From positions 16,306,001-16,370,000 of the forward strand of contig JBHGNT010000006.1 of assembly GCA_043228905.1 (NCBI GenBank): DNA of 64,000 nt, read 5' to 3'. Below are positions 1 to 9,680 of this stretch, piece by piece. The position numbers and the translations under genes are program-made. How positions within the stretch are numbered: position 1 is the stretch's first letter; each line of letters starts with the position of its first letter. The notes beneath the pieces were generated by a model, which was given only the letters and a program-made list of their open reading frames with translations, did not search any database and was not told the DNA's origin. Source of the DNA: Azolla caroliniana. Its lineage: Eukaryota > Polypodiophyta.

Positions 1-2040
1 GAAGTATAGCTCGTGCGCCGACACTTTGTCTCCAATTCGGTTCTGGATGTATACCGCAATCCTTACCGCCTCGGCCCAGTAGAACTTGGGCAAACTCTTC
101 TCCTCCAGCATTGCTCGTGCCGCTTCCACAACTGACCGATTCTTCCTCTCGGCCACACCGTTCTGCTCCGACGTGTATCTACAACTGAATTCGCGTTGAA
201 TTCCCATTTGTTGTAGATAACCATTGAATTGACCGGAAAAGTACTCTTTCCTGCCATCCGACCGTAGGCACTTGATCTTTCGTCCCATTTCCGTTTCCAC
301 GAACCCTTTGAGGTCCCAGAAACAGTCGAAGACTTCGCTCTTCCTCTCAATGAGGTAGATCCACGTGTGCCACGTGTGGTCGTCGATGAAGGAGACGAAA
401 TATCGGCTCCCGCCAAGACTAACGTTTTGTGCCGGCCCCCATACATCAGAATGTATAAGGTCGAGCTTGTTCCGGCTCCGGTTTCGCTCGTTGGGGAAAG
501 GAAGTCGGTGCTGCTTCCCGAGCTGGCAAGCTTCACAAATTTGTGCCTTTCGGCCACTAAATTTGGGCAATCCGAACACTACCTGTTTCGATTGCAGATC
601 TTGAAGCCGCTGGTAGTTGACGTGGCCTATCCGCTTGTGCCACAAGTCGATGTCCGACTCGGATTTTTGTCCCTTCGTGAACATTGCGGTGCCGCCGTCA
701 GTGGAGTCGAGGATGAATATCCTCCCGTCTCTGCGCCCTTGCGCAATCACACGGCCTTCTTCCTCAATGAAGCACCCGAGGTGTGTAAACCGAACCTCCA
801 TCCCTTGGTCGACGATCTGTCCGACGGAGACCAAGTTTTTCATGATTGTCAAAACGTGCAGCACGTTCATGAGTTTCCCGTTCTGCCCGACATGGCTAAG
901 GGGAACTTCTTTGACATTCACGATCGGATGCGGAGTGTCGTCTCCAATTGCGACTACTCCAGGTTGTATCGGTTTTTCAGGGTACGAGAACCACTCCTTA
1001 TGGCTCGTCATGTGGTTTGACGCGCCGGAGTCTACGTACCACACCTCATCCGATCTCGGGGTGGTCTGTTTCATTGAGTTTGCTTCGTGTCTCGTCACGA
1101 AGGCAGACCCTTCTCCGGCTCTCCTGGAGTCTTCGGCGTAGTGCGATCGCTGCTGATTTCCCTTGTCGGTATGTCCGGAGCTGTTTCCGGAACCGGTTCT
1201 CTCCGAATCGGCGCGCTTCTTCCAGCACTCACTTTCCATGTGGTCTTTCTTGCCACAGTACCAGCACTCCACGATGGCCTTCCCTTGCCGGTTCTCATCG
1301 CTTCGACTCCCCCTGTTTCCGGAGGGTCCAGAGTTGTTGTCGGCATCACTTCGGTGCCTTCTTCCTTGATCTCGTCGGTCGCCTCCATTGCGCGCCGACT
1401 CGCCTCGTCCTCCACGTCCACGAGGCCTATCTCCCTCCGTGTACAACATTCTGCTGTCGGTGTGCGTGCTTGTAGACACACCCGCGTGGTTCTCCTCTAC
1501 CAGGAGCATTGATTGTAAGTCGAAAAAGGACGGCGTATTCTCCCGGGTACACACAGCCGTTCGGAACGCTCCGAACTTCGAGGCCAAACCTTCGAGACAG
1601 ATCTGGACCATCTCGTTCTCCACGATGTTCACCTCTATGGAGGCGAGGGAGTCGCAGATATCCTTGATCTTCGAGGTATAGTCCGCCACCGACAAGTCGC
1701 GTTGTCGTAGGTTGCTCAACTCCTGTCGGAGCTGAAGCTTCCTGGTTGTGGTGCTCGTGGCGAAAATCTTCTTCAGATTTTCCCACGCACCCTTCGGCGT
1801 CTTTGCATCCCGAACATAGCTCAATAGTTGTTCGCCCACACACGACGCGAAGCAGTATAATACCCTGCTCGCCGATTGCTCCCACGACGGGAAGTCTCTG
1901 TGTATCGATTCGGGTGCCTCGTCATTAGCTCCTTCGACATAACTCCAGTAGCCATGCCCGAGCAGGTACTGGTGCATCTTGTAGGACCAAGACGCGTAGT
2001 TGGTTCTGTCGAGCTTCTCTGTTGGAAGAGAGCTCGCCAT
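1..2040 (-). CDS. Ty1/copia Gag-PR-IN polyprotein, open at left window edge
   Basis: One uninterrupted minus-strand frame runs from ATG at 2040-2038 to base 1 (680 codons, no stop in the window). In order it shows a UBN2-type copia Gag starting MASSLPTEKLDRTNY; a CCHC zinc knuckle (CWYCGKKDHMESEC, about 1220-1270); the aspartic protease core DSGASNHM (about 1010-1035); the GAG-pre-integrase HHCC finger (HKRIGH...CEACQLG, about 520-650); and integrase core motifs including HSDVWGP and EQNGVAERKN (about 110-450). RT and RNase H would lie left of the window. The protein would package element RNA, mature by proteolysis and integrate cDNA. The start is chosen because it is the first ATG after the PBS, 73 bp away. 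The open frame suggests a fairly young copy. It is related to the broken copia at 16283-19118. Confidence 0.9.
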   Translation of the reverse strand, partial: MASSLPTEKLDRTNYASWSYKMHQYLLGHGYWSYVEGANDEAPESIHRDFPSWEQSASRVLYCFASCVGEQLLSYVRDAKTPKGAWENLKKIFATSTTTRKLQLRQELSNLRQRDLSVADYTSKIKDICDSLASIEVNIVENEMVQICLEGLASKFGAFRTAVCTRENTPSFFDLQSMLLVEENHAGVSTSTHTDSRMLYTEGDRPRGRGGRGESARNGGDRRDQGRRHRSDADNNSGPSGNRGSRSDENRQGKAIVECWYCGKKDHMESECWKKRADSERTGSGNSSGHTDKGNQQRSHYAEDSRRAGEGSAFVTRHEANSMKQTTPRSDEVWYVDSGASNHMTSHKEWFSYPEKPIQPGVVAIGDDTPHPIVNVKEVPLSHVGQNGKLMNVLHVLTIMKNLVSVGQIVDQGMEVRFTHLGCFIEEEGRVIAQGRRDGRIFILDSTDGGTAMFTKGQKSESDIDLWHKRIGHVNYQRLQDLQSKQVVFGLPKFSGRKAQICEACQLGKQHRLPFPNERNRSRNKLDLIHSDVWGPAQNVSLGGSRYFVSFIDDHTWHTWIYLIERKSEVFDCFWDLKGFVETEMGRKIKCLRSDGRKEYFSGQFNGYLQQMGIQREFSCRYTSEQNGVAERKNRSVVEAARAMLEEKSLPKFYWAEAVRIAVYIQNRIGDKVSAHELYF

Positions 2041-2112
2041 GCCTCTATCCATCGTTCTTCTTGTTCTTCTTCGTCAAGTTGTGTCAGCTGCAGAGAGGTT
2101 CTCAACCCTCAC

Positions 2113-2124
2113 GCTCTGATACCA
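2113..2124 (-). promoter_or_regulatory. Primer binding site, initiator tRNA-Met type
   Basis: On the minus strand this reads TGGTATCAGAGC, the usual plant copia primer binding site complementary to the 3' end of initiator tRNA-Met. It directly abuts the LTR end at 2125, which fixes the LTR boundary and element orientation. Confidence 0.92.
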
Positions 2125-2224
2125 TGTAGAAAGTAGCGTGCGGAAGCAAGTATGAAGACTGAACAGAAGGAAGAAAACTCAGGTTTAATGGAGAGCTTGA
2201 GCTTACGCAGTATACGCGGGAGAG

Positions 2225-2276
<52 letters not shown>

Positions 2277-2604
2277 CACAAGAACTATATTCAAAAATAC
2301 TCAATCTCTATTCACTACACTAGATATGTGTGTGTTCAATGAACACTTTTATACAAGTCCTAGAAGGACTGACAGAAGTACTGACAGTACTTCAATGCTC
2401 ATTAAGAGCTCCTACACTAACTCCCAAATATATTCCTCACGGAATATCTTTCCTAATGGCCTCCCGGTTTACGCACCGATCCGGCCCTACCTACGCACCG
2501 GTCTGCGTACTGGTTTACGCATTCGGCCTAACCGATCGGTCCCAACCGATCCGGTCCTCGGCTTCTTCAGCCGATCCGGCCAATGTTGAGCTTGTCTCTC
2601 AACA
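2125..2604 (-). repeat. 5' LTR of the left-edge copia element
   Basis: In element orientation it begins TGTTGAGAGACAAGC at 2604 and ends CTTTCTACA at 2125, next to the PBS, giving TG...CA termini and about 480 bp. It includes a GA microsatellite. Its TGTTGAGAGA start matches the LTR start of the copia at 16288, and its middle resembles the LTR remnant near 41714-42118. It was inserted into the plus-strand gag fragment that continues at 2605. Confidence 0.85.
2229..2273. repeat. (GA)n microsatellite inside the LTR
   Basis: About 22 consecutive GA dinucleotides, read directly. They produce long Ser-Leu and Arg-Glu pseudo-frames on the two strands that are not genes. Confidence 0.95.
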
Positions 2605-3576
2605 AGTGGAAATGCCGGAGAAGGGGATGAAGGTCCTCGATGTATTTTCGGCATTCGAAAGTCGGTTCGGGACGTTGTCTGCGAGAGACCAAGCTATCCT
2701 CGCACCGGACAAAGTTATCATGTTCTTACGAGCCGTAGATGTCCGGGACCGAAAGGATCTTGGAGTGCTTCTAGAGGACACGACTACCGAGAGTGGCCTC
2801 ACCGAAACATGGGAAAGCGTGAGGGATATCGTCACGCGATACACAAAGAGGGGGCAATGGATTGCCAACAAAGAAAAGAGGGTTTCGGAAACCGAGATCT
2901 GGATAGGAAGACCATCAACCGCGGGCTCGGGAAGCTACGACCGAGAAGGGAATCAACACAACTATGGTGGAGCAGTTGCTGAAGGAGATGGAGAATCTAA
3001 AAATCGCGATGGTGAAGAAGTCGAATGACCGTCCCACAAGTTCCAAGTATATGGACCGTCGGTGCATATGGTGCGATAGCACTAAACATGATCGGAGGGA
3101 TTGCGACGAGCACAAGGAAGCACTACGATGGGATCTTATCTACTACGAGGGAAATCGGATTCATTCGATGGACTCTCAGAAGCCGCTCCGACCGAACTTC
3201 CGAAAAGGCGGCATGAAGAAGGTCCTAGAGGAGGAAATAACGGCGAAGAGCAATTACGCGACAACTGCGGGAATACGTGTCTGGGAGTCATCGGGAGTAA
3301 AGTTGTCTTTTTGGCCGGAAGTGCTAGAAAACACCCAGAAAACCGACTCCAACGAGATCCGAAGCACTGCGGAAGGCATCCGGGAAGGTACGGGATGGGA
3401 GTGCCCCGTCGATAAGAATAGCGTATACGCCCTATGTTAATTACATGAGGTGTATGTGGACGAGATGCGACGACGCATGGAGGATGCGGCCGGACCATCG
3501 AAGACACCGAAGAGCTGGAACTCCGACGGAAGAGGGAACGGAAAAATGATTCTGACATTCAAACTCGCTTCGGACA
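2605..3576 (+). pseudogene. Gypsy-like Gag fragment, frameshifted
   Basis: Plus-strand coding resemblance begins exactly at the copia LTR border (EMPEKGMKVLDVFSAFE...). It continues in one frame to about 2960 and then in another from 2964. It carries a helical Gag-type stretch (VIMFLRAVDVRDRKDLGVLL) and a CX2CX5HX4C knuckle-like motif (CIWCDSTKHDRRDC, 3063-3106), then a region resembling the Gag/protease boundary (FKLASDI at about 3560-3576). The 5' end is cut off by the copia insertion, at least one frameshift is present, and PR-RT-RH-IN are absent. I recognise the Gag style from non-seed-plant gypsy elements but cannot name a family. Confidence 0.6.
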
Positions 3577-3609
3577 TCACGCAACGATCCGGAGCCGAAA
3601 GGCACGACA
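3577..3609 (+). repeat. 33-bp remnant of an LTR 3' end
   Basis: These bases repeat, with one mismatch, the last 33 bp of the LTR at 4331-4363 (ACGCAACGATCCGGAGCC core, then a terminal ...ACA). They sit just upstream of a tRNA-complementary PBS, as the end of a 5' LTR should. The rest of that 5' LTR is absent and Gag-like sequence abuts it directly, so a deletion is inferred. Confidence 0.65.
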
Positions 3610-3613
3610 CATT

Positions 3614-3652
3614 TGGTGAACCCGACGTGAATCGAACACGCAACCTTCTGAT
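3614..3652 (+). other. Antisense copy of the tRNA-Trp 3' half (extended PBS)
   Basis: The 39 nt from TGG through TTCTGAT equal, from my knowledge of plant nuclear tRNA-Trp(CCA), the reverse complement of CCA plus tRNA bases 73 down to 38. It follows an LTR-end remnant by 4 nt, the expected PBS position. A normal PBS is 12-18 nt, whereas this match continues through the T arm and variable loop and stops at the anticodon loop. The tRNA identity rests on memory and needs a tRNA database comparison. Confidence 0.7.
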
Positions 3653-3720
3653 GAAGGTGAATAACAAGCATCGGGGACTTCGGCACATACCAAAGGATGT
3701 GTGGGTTCGTAGGGGGCGAG

Positions 3721-4363
3721 TGTCGTAGTGTGAATCACACACTACGTGAAATATGTAAAATACTATATCCAATTTAAAGTACGTATAATAAATAAAATAA
3801 AATTTGTACTAACTTATCCTTAGTGTTCTAAATATAGATAAGACCTTTATTTATGCTTACCTTTATTAAAAAGGCAAGTCATGCATTTTTAGAGTACGTG
3901 AATACTTTATTTATAAGAAAAATGTAAACCAATAAAATATTACTCATGCACATCTAGCGTGCATGAGCACTATATTTAGCAAAAAAAAGCAAGGTTGAAA
4001 AAAAAAAGGCATCACATGCACATTTATTGTGCATGAACACCTTTAGGGAATGCAGGAAGCCATGCTTAGCCTCTCCCATCCTTATATGAGGAGAGAAATA
4101 TGTATAAGGTTTTTGATTATTTTACAAGGGTAATTAATATAATATATTTGTGAGATTCATGAATTTGCTAACTATTTTTTTCTCTCTTAATCTGAGTACT
4201 CACTAATACACTATACTCGTGGGATTCACGAGTTTTTCATATCTTTCTTTCTTACAATATATTTCATATTCTTAATTGCCTTAGAATTTTCTTTTCTCCT
4301 AGTACAAAACCTCAGTGGTTCTTGTCCGACTCACGCAACGATCCGGAGCCGAAAGGCACAACA
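3721..4363 (+). repeat. Plus-strand 3' LTR, 643 bp, with upstream PPT
   Basis: A purine run AGGGGGCGAG (3711-3720) directly precedes TGTCGTAGTGTG, and the repeat ends GGCACAACA at 4363, shown by the matching 33-bp remnant at 3577-3609. A 9-bp inverted repeat (CGTAGTGTG / CACACTACG) lies at its start (3724-3746). The interior is AT-rich non-coding. Only 111 bp separates the two LTR ends, so the element is deleted or TRIM-like. It lies inside the coiled-coil ORF of the minus-strand gypsy element. Confidence 0.7.
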
Positions 4364-4864
4364 ACGTGCGATAATCCTGCACTAGGTCCTCGCATACTGC
4401 GCAATGCCTTCCTCATTGAGTTTGTAGAAACCTCGGTCGTCTTTCCTACGGTTCTCCCAGTCCGCCCGGTAGGTATGCAACTCCGCTGCTTGAGTTGCCC
4501 ACGCCATCCAGCCTTTGTCTAGCGTTGCTTGTAATTGCGCCGTAAACCTCCCCCGATTTGTTTGAAGAAGTATGTGCACGTTGTCGGTTATTACTTGGTA
4601 GTGGTTTTGCACTTCTTCTAGGGTTTTCTTGAGGTTTTTGATTTCTTGCTTTCTGAGCACAGCCGCTTCCTCATAATTGCTCTTCATTCCTACCCATATT
4701 TGAGATTCCTTTGAGTGTAATTCCTCTAGCCGGCCCATTTCATTGTTCAGGCGAATTTCGATCTGATGCCTCACCTCCTGTTCCCGTACGAGCTGCTCGT
4801 TGTACCATGTTTTCTTCTTTTCCAATAACGTCATGATGTTCGGGCTAAAGATGGCGTCGGCTAC
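4364..4864 (-). pseudogene. C-terminal part of the gypsy coiled-coil ORF
   Basis: The minus frame from 4834 encodes about 150 residues of charged heptad-like helix (KKTWYNEQLVREQEVRHQ...), ending in a segment (QAAELHTYRADWENRRKDD...FYKLNEE). That segment matches the pol-less element at 43.9-46.7 kb (AAELQTLRADAENQRKTGDKFYKMDEES). The homology identifies it as the distal part of the same extra ORF. It is cut at 4363 by an LTR and disconnected from its N-terminal half by the inversion breakpoint near 4864. No enzymatic motif is visible, and a structural or assembly role is only a guess. Confidence 0.65.
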
Positions 4865-5798
4865 ATTTTAGCGGACAATCACGGAGATTTTTGGGGAATA
4901 TATACCTGCCTTCATGCAGGTCTTTTTAGACGATTTTGCAGTGTATGGGACAATAGCCGAACATTTTACGCATCTACGGCTTTGCTTGGAGCGTTGCCGA
5001 ACTTCAAGCTTAAGCTTGAATCCCGCCAAATGCGCCTTTGGCGTCACCAGTGGAGCCCTCCTCGGTCACATAGTCAGTAAGGAGGGGATAGCGGTAGATC
5101 CAAACAAAATCTCCGTGATTACTCACGCAAAAACGTTGACAAATGCCAAAGCACTCAGCCGGTTTCTGGGGCAAATACGATGGCACAGTCGGATGATACG
5201 CTATTTGGCGGATTTCGCCACACCATTACGTGCCGTTGTCCACCGTACTCCTTTCAAATGGACAACAATGGAAGAAAAGGTGTATGATGCACTAAAAATA
5301 ATGATAACGTAGGCACTGGTCGTACAGCCACCAAATTGGGCGAAACCATTTCACGCTTTTGTGGATGCCTTGGATATAGCAATAGGTAGTGCGCTGAAGC
5401 AGCTCACGGAGCCGAATTGGTACAGACCAGTGCACTATGCCAGTCGGAAACTATCAATGGTTGAGCGTAACTATTCCACAACGGAACGTGAAACATTGGG
5501 AATGATATACAACATCAATAAATTCCCGCATTATCTACTAGGGCGAAAATTCACGTTTCACGTGGATTATACGGCATTGCTATATCTGGTGGGGAAACAA
5601 GCACTCACAAGAAATTTGGCTAGATGGATGTTGTTGCTCCAAGAATTTGACTTTGTAATTCAGCACCGACCGGGTATGCAACATGCGGTGGCGGATTTCT
5701 TGAGTGTATTAGATAATGGAGAAATGGTGCAAAAGGATGACGACAACTTTCTGGATGCAGACATTCTGCGAATAGCAACTTTAGCAACAAGAACATAA
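4865..5798 (+). pseudogene. Gypsy RT C-terminus and RNase H, inverted piece
   Basis: Coding resemblance starts within the RT palm (EIFGEYIPAFMQVFLDDFAVYG, with the DD of the catalytic YxDD-like box) and continues through the RT thumb (FLGQIRWHSRMIRYLADFATPL). After a TAG near 5310 comes RNase H (FHAFVDALDIAIGSALKQL; HYASRKLSMVERNYSTTERETLGMI). Known gypsy RNase H has DASD where this has DALD. The N-terminal RT of the same element is on the opposite strand at 9211-9675, about 25 residues short of a clean join. Confidence 0.8.
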
Positions 5799-7138
5799 AA
5801 GACTTTTCCGGATCGGTGGTTGATGGAAATGACCTACTTTCTGACCACGGGGTTACCTCCACCACAATTAAGGACGGACGAGAAAAAACGGTTGGCCGTT
5901 CGGAGTCGTAATTTCTGTTTAGTCGATCGAAGACATCCTATATCACAAAGGCAGTGACGGCATTTGGCGGCGCGGAATACGTCAAGATGAGAAGGCAACG
6001 GTTTTATGCAAAGCTCACTGTGGTACGATGGGAGGACATTACACGGGCGATATTACGGCTCGGAAAATCTGGCAAGCAAGACTTTTGTGGCCGACTACGC
6101 AAAAGGATGCGTATGAATATTGCAAACAGTGCGATTTATGTCAACGGATGGACCAGCCCACGGAAATCGCGAGAATGCCACATCAACCGGTGTTGCCGTT
6201 GGATCCCTTCCAAAAATGGGGGCTCGATTTTGTGGGGCCCTTTACACCGGCGGTTGCCCGAACCGGCAATAAGTATATCCTGGTGGCTACAGATTACTAC
6301 ACCAAGTGGGTAGAAGGCTGAAGCAAAAGCACTACGCGAAAATACCGTGGCAGTCATGGCGAAATTTCTTTACAAACATATTTGATGTCTTTTTGGTTGT
6401 CCTATCGAGCTCATCAGTGAGCAAGGGAGTCACTTTTTGAATACGGTCATCAGCGAACTAACCCAACACTACGTCGTGGTCCACAAAAAGAGTACGCCTT
6501 ATTACCCACAAGCAAATGGCTTAGCCGAATCCACGAACAAAACATTGCAAACTATCCTCAAAAAGATAGTCAATGAGAATAGATGAGACCGGGATACCAA
6601 ATTGCACAGCACGTTATGGGCATACCGAACCAGCTATAAGACCAACATACAATCCACGCCTTTCAGGCTAGCATTTAGGCTGGAGGTCGTAATGCCAGTC
6701 GAATTTCAGGTACCCAGTCTGCAGATTCAAGTACGAGATCGGCTGCCAAAGGACAAATCCGAGCAAATACGGCTACAACAGTTGCTCGAACTAGGCGAGA
6801 CACGATTACGAAGCATGGCCATACTAGAACAAGAGCAGCAACGACGTAAAGCATTCGTGGACCGACATCGAAATGCACGTGAAAAGGATTATGTGGTCGG
6901 CAAAGCGGTCTTAGTCTTTCAAACACAGATGGGACAAATGCCAGGAAAATTAAGATTCCGCTGGACGGGGCCATACTGGATAGTTGGCGCGGAAAACGGC
7001 ACGTTTCAACTAGGCACCCTAGCCGGGGAAGTGTTACGACAAAAAGTGAATGGGTTTCGACTAAAACCCTACCTAGGACTGATGCCTCCAAACCCATTCC
7101 ACGCCGTAAATGACATGGCCAAAGAATCCGTAGATTAG
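5799..7138 (+). pseudogene. Gypsy integrase, inverted piece
   Basis: Several frames give parts of integrase: the zinc finger end ([14 protein letters not shown], near 6108-6150), the first core aspartate region ([10 protein letters not shown], 6217-6246), a decayed second aspartate region near 6396-6440, the PQANGLAEST region with the core glutamate near 6505, and the C-terminal GPY/F-like segment (RFRWTGPYWIVGAENGTFQL, near 6955-7015). The 178-codon frame 6602-7138 covers the C-terminus. No chromodomain follows, unlike the elements at the right end. Stops and frameshifts make it non-functional. Confidence 0.8.
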
Positions 7139-7569
7139 TTCATTAAAAGGGACCCACCTATATTATAATGTAACAGTAATATTGTATGTAACCGTTACAA
7201 GAGGAAACAAAAAGAAAAAAAAAAAAAAAGGAAAAAAAAAAGAAAAAAAGAAAAGAAAACAAGAAACAAAAAGGAAAAAAAGAAAAAAGAAGAAGAAGAT
7301 AGTGACGTTATTAAAAGGACTTGATGCATGCACAAACTTCTAGAGCAATACCACGCGGCACCACGATGGTTCACAGACCAATGAACCCTAGGCCACAAAA
7401 AGAATAAAATAGAAGGTTTTCTGCACAATACAGAAACCAATCTTCAGCCTCTAACTCTCGTCGCTCTCGTCGCTCTCCTCACTCACCTGCCTCTCCATCA
7501 TACCACAGAGCCCACGTTTGCCATAGTCAGCAAACCTCACCCACTCCCCACGAGTCTAACCCACCTACG
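7139..7569 (+). other. Spacer between gypsy pol and extra ORF with purine tract
   Basis: Non-coding. It holds a nearly pure purine tract of about 100 bp (7201-7300), then an AATAAAATAGAAG stretch and a CT-rich segment before the extra ORF. It may include a second polypurine tract or a promoter/leader for the downstream ORF. I see no gene here. Confidence 0.5.
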
Positions 7570-9210
7570 ATGTCGATTACTATTTCTGCCGCCTTGCGTA
7601 GATGGCTCGTTGAAAAGCGACTGGATGGATACATCAAAGTCGCCAAGGCACCTGCTCACCCTGAAGCCCTGGACATTGCTAGGAATCTCAATATAGACAC
7701 GGTCACCAACGCATCCATCCGGAAGAAGCTTCACTTGTCATCACTTGGAGAAAGACATTTCGACATCCCTCTTGCGGAAACCTTGCAGAGATATTTCGGG
7801 GCATATTCGGCATCCACCAAAGCATAAAGGACGAAGGAAATCCCCGACCCCTTCTTTCGCGAAATAGCCAAGTTCTTGTTGGAGGTAGGATGTGTGCTTG
7901 TAAATGCCTATGGGATGCCAAAGCAGAAGGCAGGCATCATCATTATTACCTTCGAAGGGCGCGCGGTCGATTGGGGGGTAATTACGGGAACATCGTTATG
8001 GGAAGGCCTGCACGTGTATCAAGGCGGCAAAAAGCTAAGGCCAATCATACAATAGTATCTGACGATACTATTTCCACCCCGAGGTCTGCCCGCACCACAG
8101 CCCAGCAAACCCACGCCATTGCCACGTTCTGCGAAACGGAGGTTAGCGGAGTTGGCTACCACGGAATGGGAAGATGAACCCCAATCTTCCCAACCTAGCA
8201 TGCAGACAACACAGGGAGAACGGCCAGTGAGCAGGGAGGAAGCTCCGCAGGAGCAAGAAGCCAAGCAACGCTAGGAAAGCCCGAGGCCGAAATGGCATAG
8301 GCTGGACAGGAAAGATGGGCGCGGATTAGTCAAAGACACAACCGCGGACACTGACACGACCGCCTTGGTTGACAGTTCCGTAGCTACGGAGTTCAACACC
8401 AGTTTTGAAATAATCCGGGAACCATGGCCGATCATTACGGCCCAGTCATAGCTAGGGAAAGGAGTGTTTACGGCAGAAATCGAGGTCCTGACGTATCCGG
8501 ACATTCCGGACACAACCCATGAGTTTGGCGCACTTTTACAGTTCGGAACTACTTACGAACTCATGGAATTTTTGGCGACGTAACAAATAAAGGTCTCACA
8601 ACGGATGGCCGAGGAGCAAGCGGAACAACAAATGATTGAGCGCGCGCTAACAAGAACGGTGGAAAGCGAGGATGAGGGGCCGCTGGCCAGAGTAGGCAGA
8701 CAGTTGAATGTTGGTATACGCCGAATGGGAATTGAACTACCCCCATTAAACGCGGCCCTCGTCGAGGTTCATAGGGAACTGGCTAAGGTCAGTATCGGAG
8801 CCAAAGATATGGCGATTAAAAACAAAAATGTCTAGAAGACAGTGAAACAAACCCAAGCTGAGCTACAAAAGGCCAACGAACGCATCACGGAGTTGGAATG
8901 GAGCACAACTACGGCGCAACAGGAATCTCGACCAACGGATAACACCACCAAGGCCCAGTCACTAAGAGAAGAGGTTGAAGCCTAGATCGCCATCGCCTCA
9001 AAAGCAAAGAGGGTCGTTTAGCTGGCAGAATCCGAGATTGACCGCCTGCAATCCAAACTCCGCGAATCCTCCGATAGAAAAAAGGACATCCGGGCCAAAG
9101 GCCGAAAGGCAGTGAAGGCCCTCGAAGAGAAATTTGAAGCGGAGGCAACGACGCACACCCGCATGAAAGAAGAAAACACCAAACTACGGGAGGACCGCGA
9201 CATAAACTCC
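7570..9210 (+). pseudogene. N-terminal part of gypsy extra ORF (globular domain plus coiled coil)
   Basis: The frame from ATG 7570 encodes MSITISAALRRWLVEK..., then ETLQRYFGAYSASTKA and, after a stop, FFREIAKFLLEVGCVLVNAYG...TFEGRAVDW. This pattern is shared with the pol-less element (ILFEYFGEYSIISKAYRT...FGEVARAMMEYGFVNSR...TYEGLQVDW). A low-complexity hinge follows and then a long charged helix (8605-9210: EEQAEQQMIERALTR...SEIDRLQSKLRES...KEENTKLREDRD). Several stops break it. It lies sense and downstream of integrase, the position of extra ORFs in Athila/Tat-like gypsy elements. I do not recognise the domain. Confidence 0.65.
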
Positions 9211-9680
9211 CTAGTCCGTGACAAACGTCGTCTTTTCTTGGTCGTCGGGGTGCATGCGTACTTGATTGTACCCACTGAAGCCGTCTAGAAAGTTGTACAT
9301 GTCATGCCCTACAACTGCATCCAGTATGTTCTTCGTGAAAAGCAAAGGGAACACATCTGTAATAGTGACAATGTTCAATTTCCGGTAGTCCACGCACACA
9401 CGTATTTTTCCATTTTTCTTTGGTACGACTACTATCGGCCTTAGCCATGTAGGTTGTTTGACTGGTCGAATGAATCCGGCCTTGAGAAGTTTGTCAATTT
9501 CCTCTTTTACGCGAGCCGCGTAATTCGGATTCATGCGGTATCGACGCTGCTGGACTAGTTTCGCATCGATCGCGAAATTGATCTTATGTTGATAGAACTT
9601 CGGATCTAATCCCTTCATGTCCTCATGGGACCAAGCGAACACATCTTTATACTCCTTGAGTAGTGCTATCATCACCTCTC
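9211..9680 (-). pseudogene. Gypsy RT N-terminal half
   Basis: The minus frame 9675-9211 carries classic gypsy RT: KEYKDVFAWSHEDMKGL, then LLKAGFIRPVKQPTW, VVPKKNGKIRVCVDYRKLN and the catalytic-aspartate region FLDGFSGYNQVRMHPDDQEKTTFVTD. Known family members continue with a segment ending in PFGLxNAPATF. Here the frame ends at the inversion breakpoint near 9211 and the remaining RT is on the plus strand from 4865. Upstream, a stop separates this from the protease piece. Confidence 0.85.

Noticed and set aside
367-1020. 217-codon plus-strand open frame
   Set aside because: It is the mirror of the copia integrase/protease frame on the minus strand, and its translation has no recognisable domain.
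2109-2294. Ser-Leu repeat protein, and the matching Arg-Glu frame on the other strand
   Set aside because: Produced by the GA microsatellite inside the copia LTR.
3614-3652. A functional tRNA-Trp gene
   Set aside because: Only the antisense 3' half is present. The anticodon, D arm and acceptor 5' strand are missing, so no tRNA can form.
7195-7440. Phe/Leu-rich minus-strand 81-codon frame resembling a membrane peptide
   Set aside because: It is the complement of the purine tract between pol and the extra ORF.
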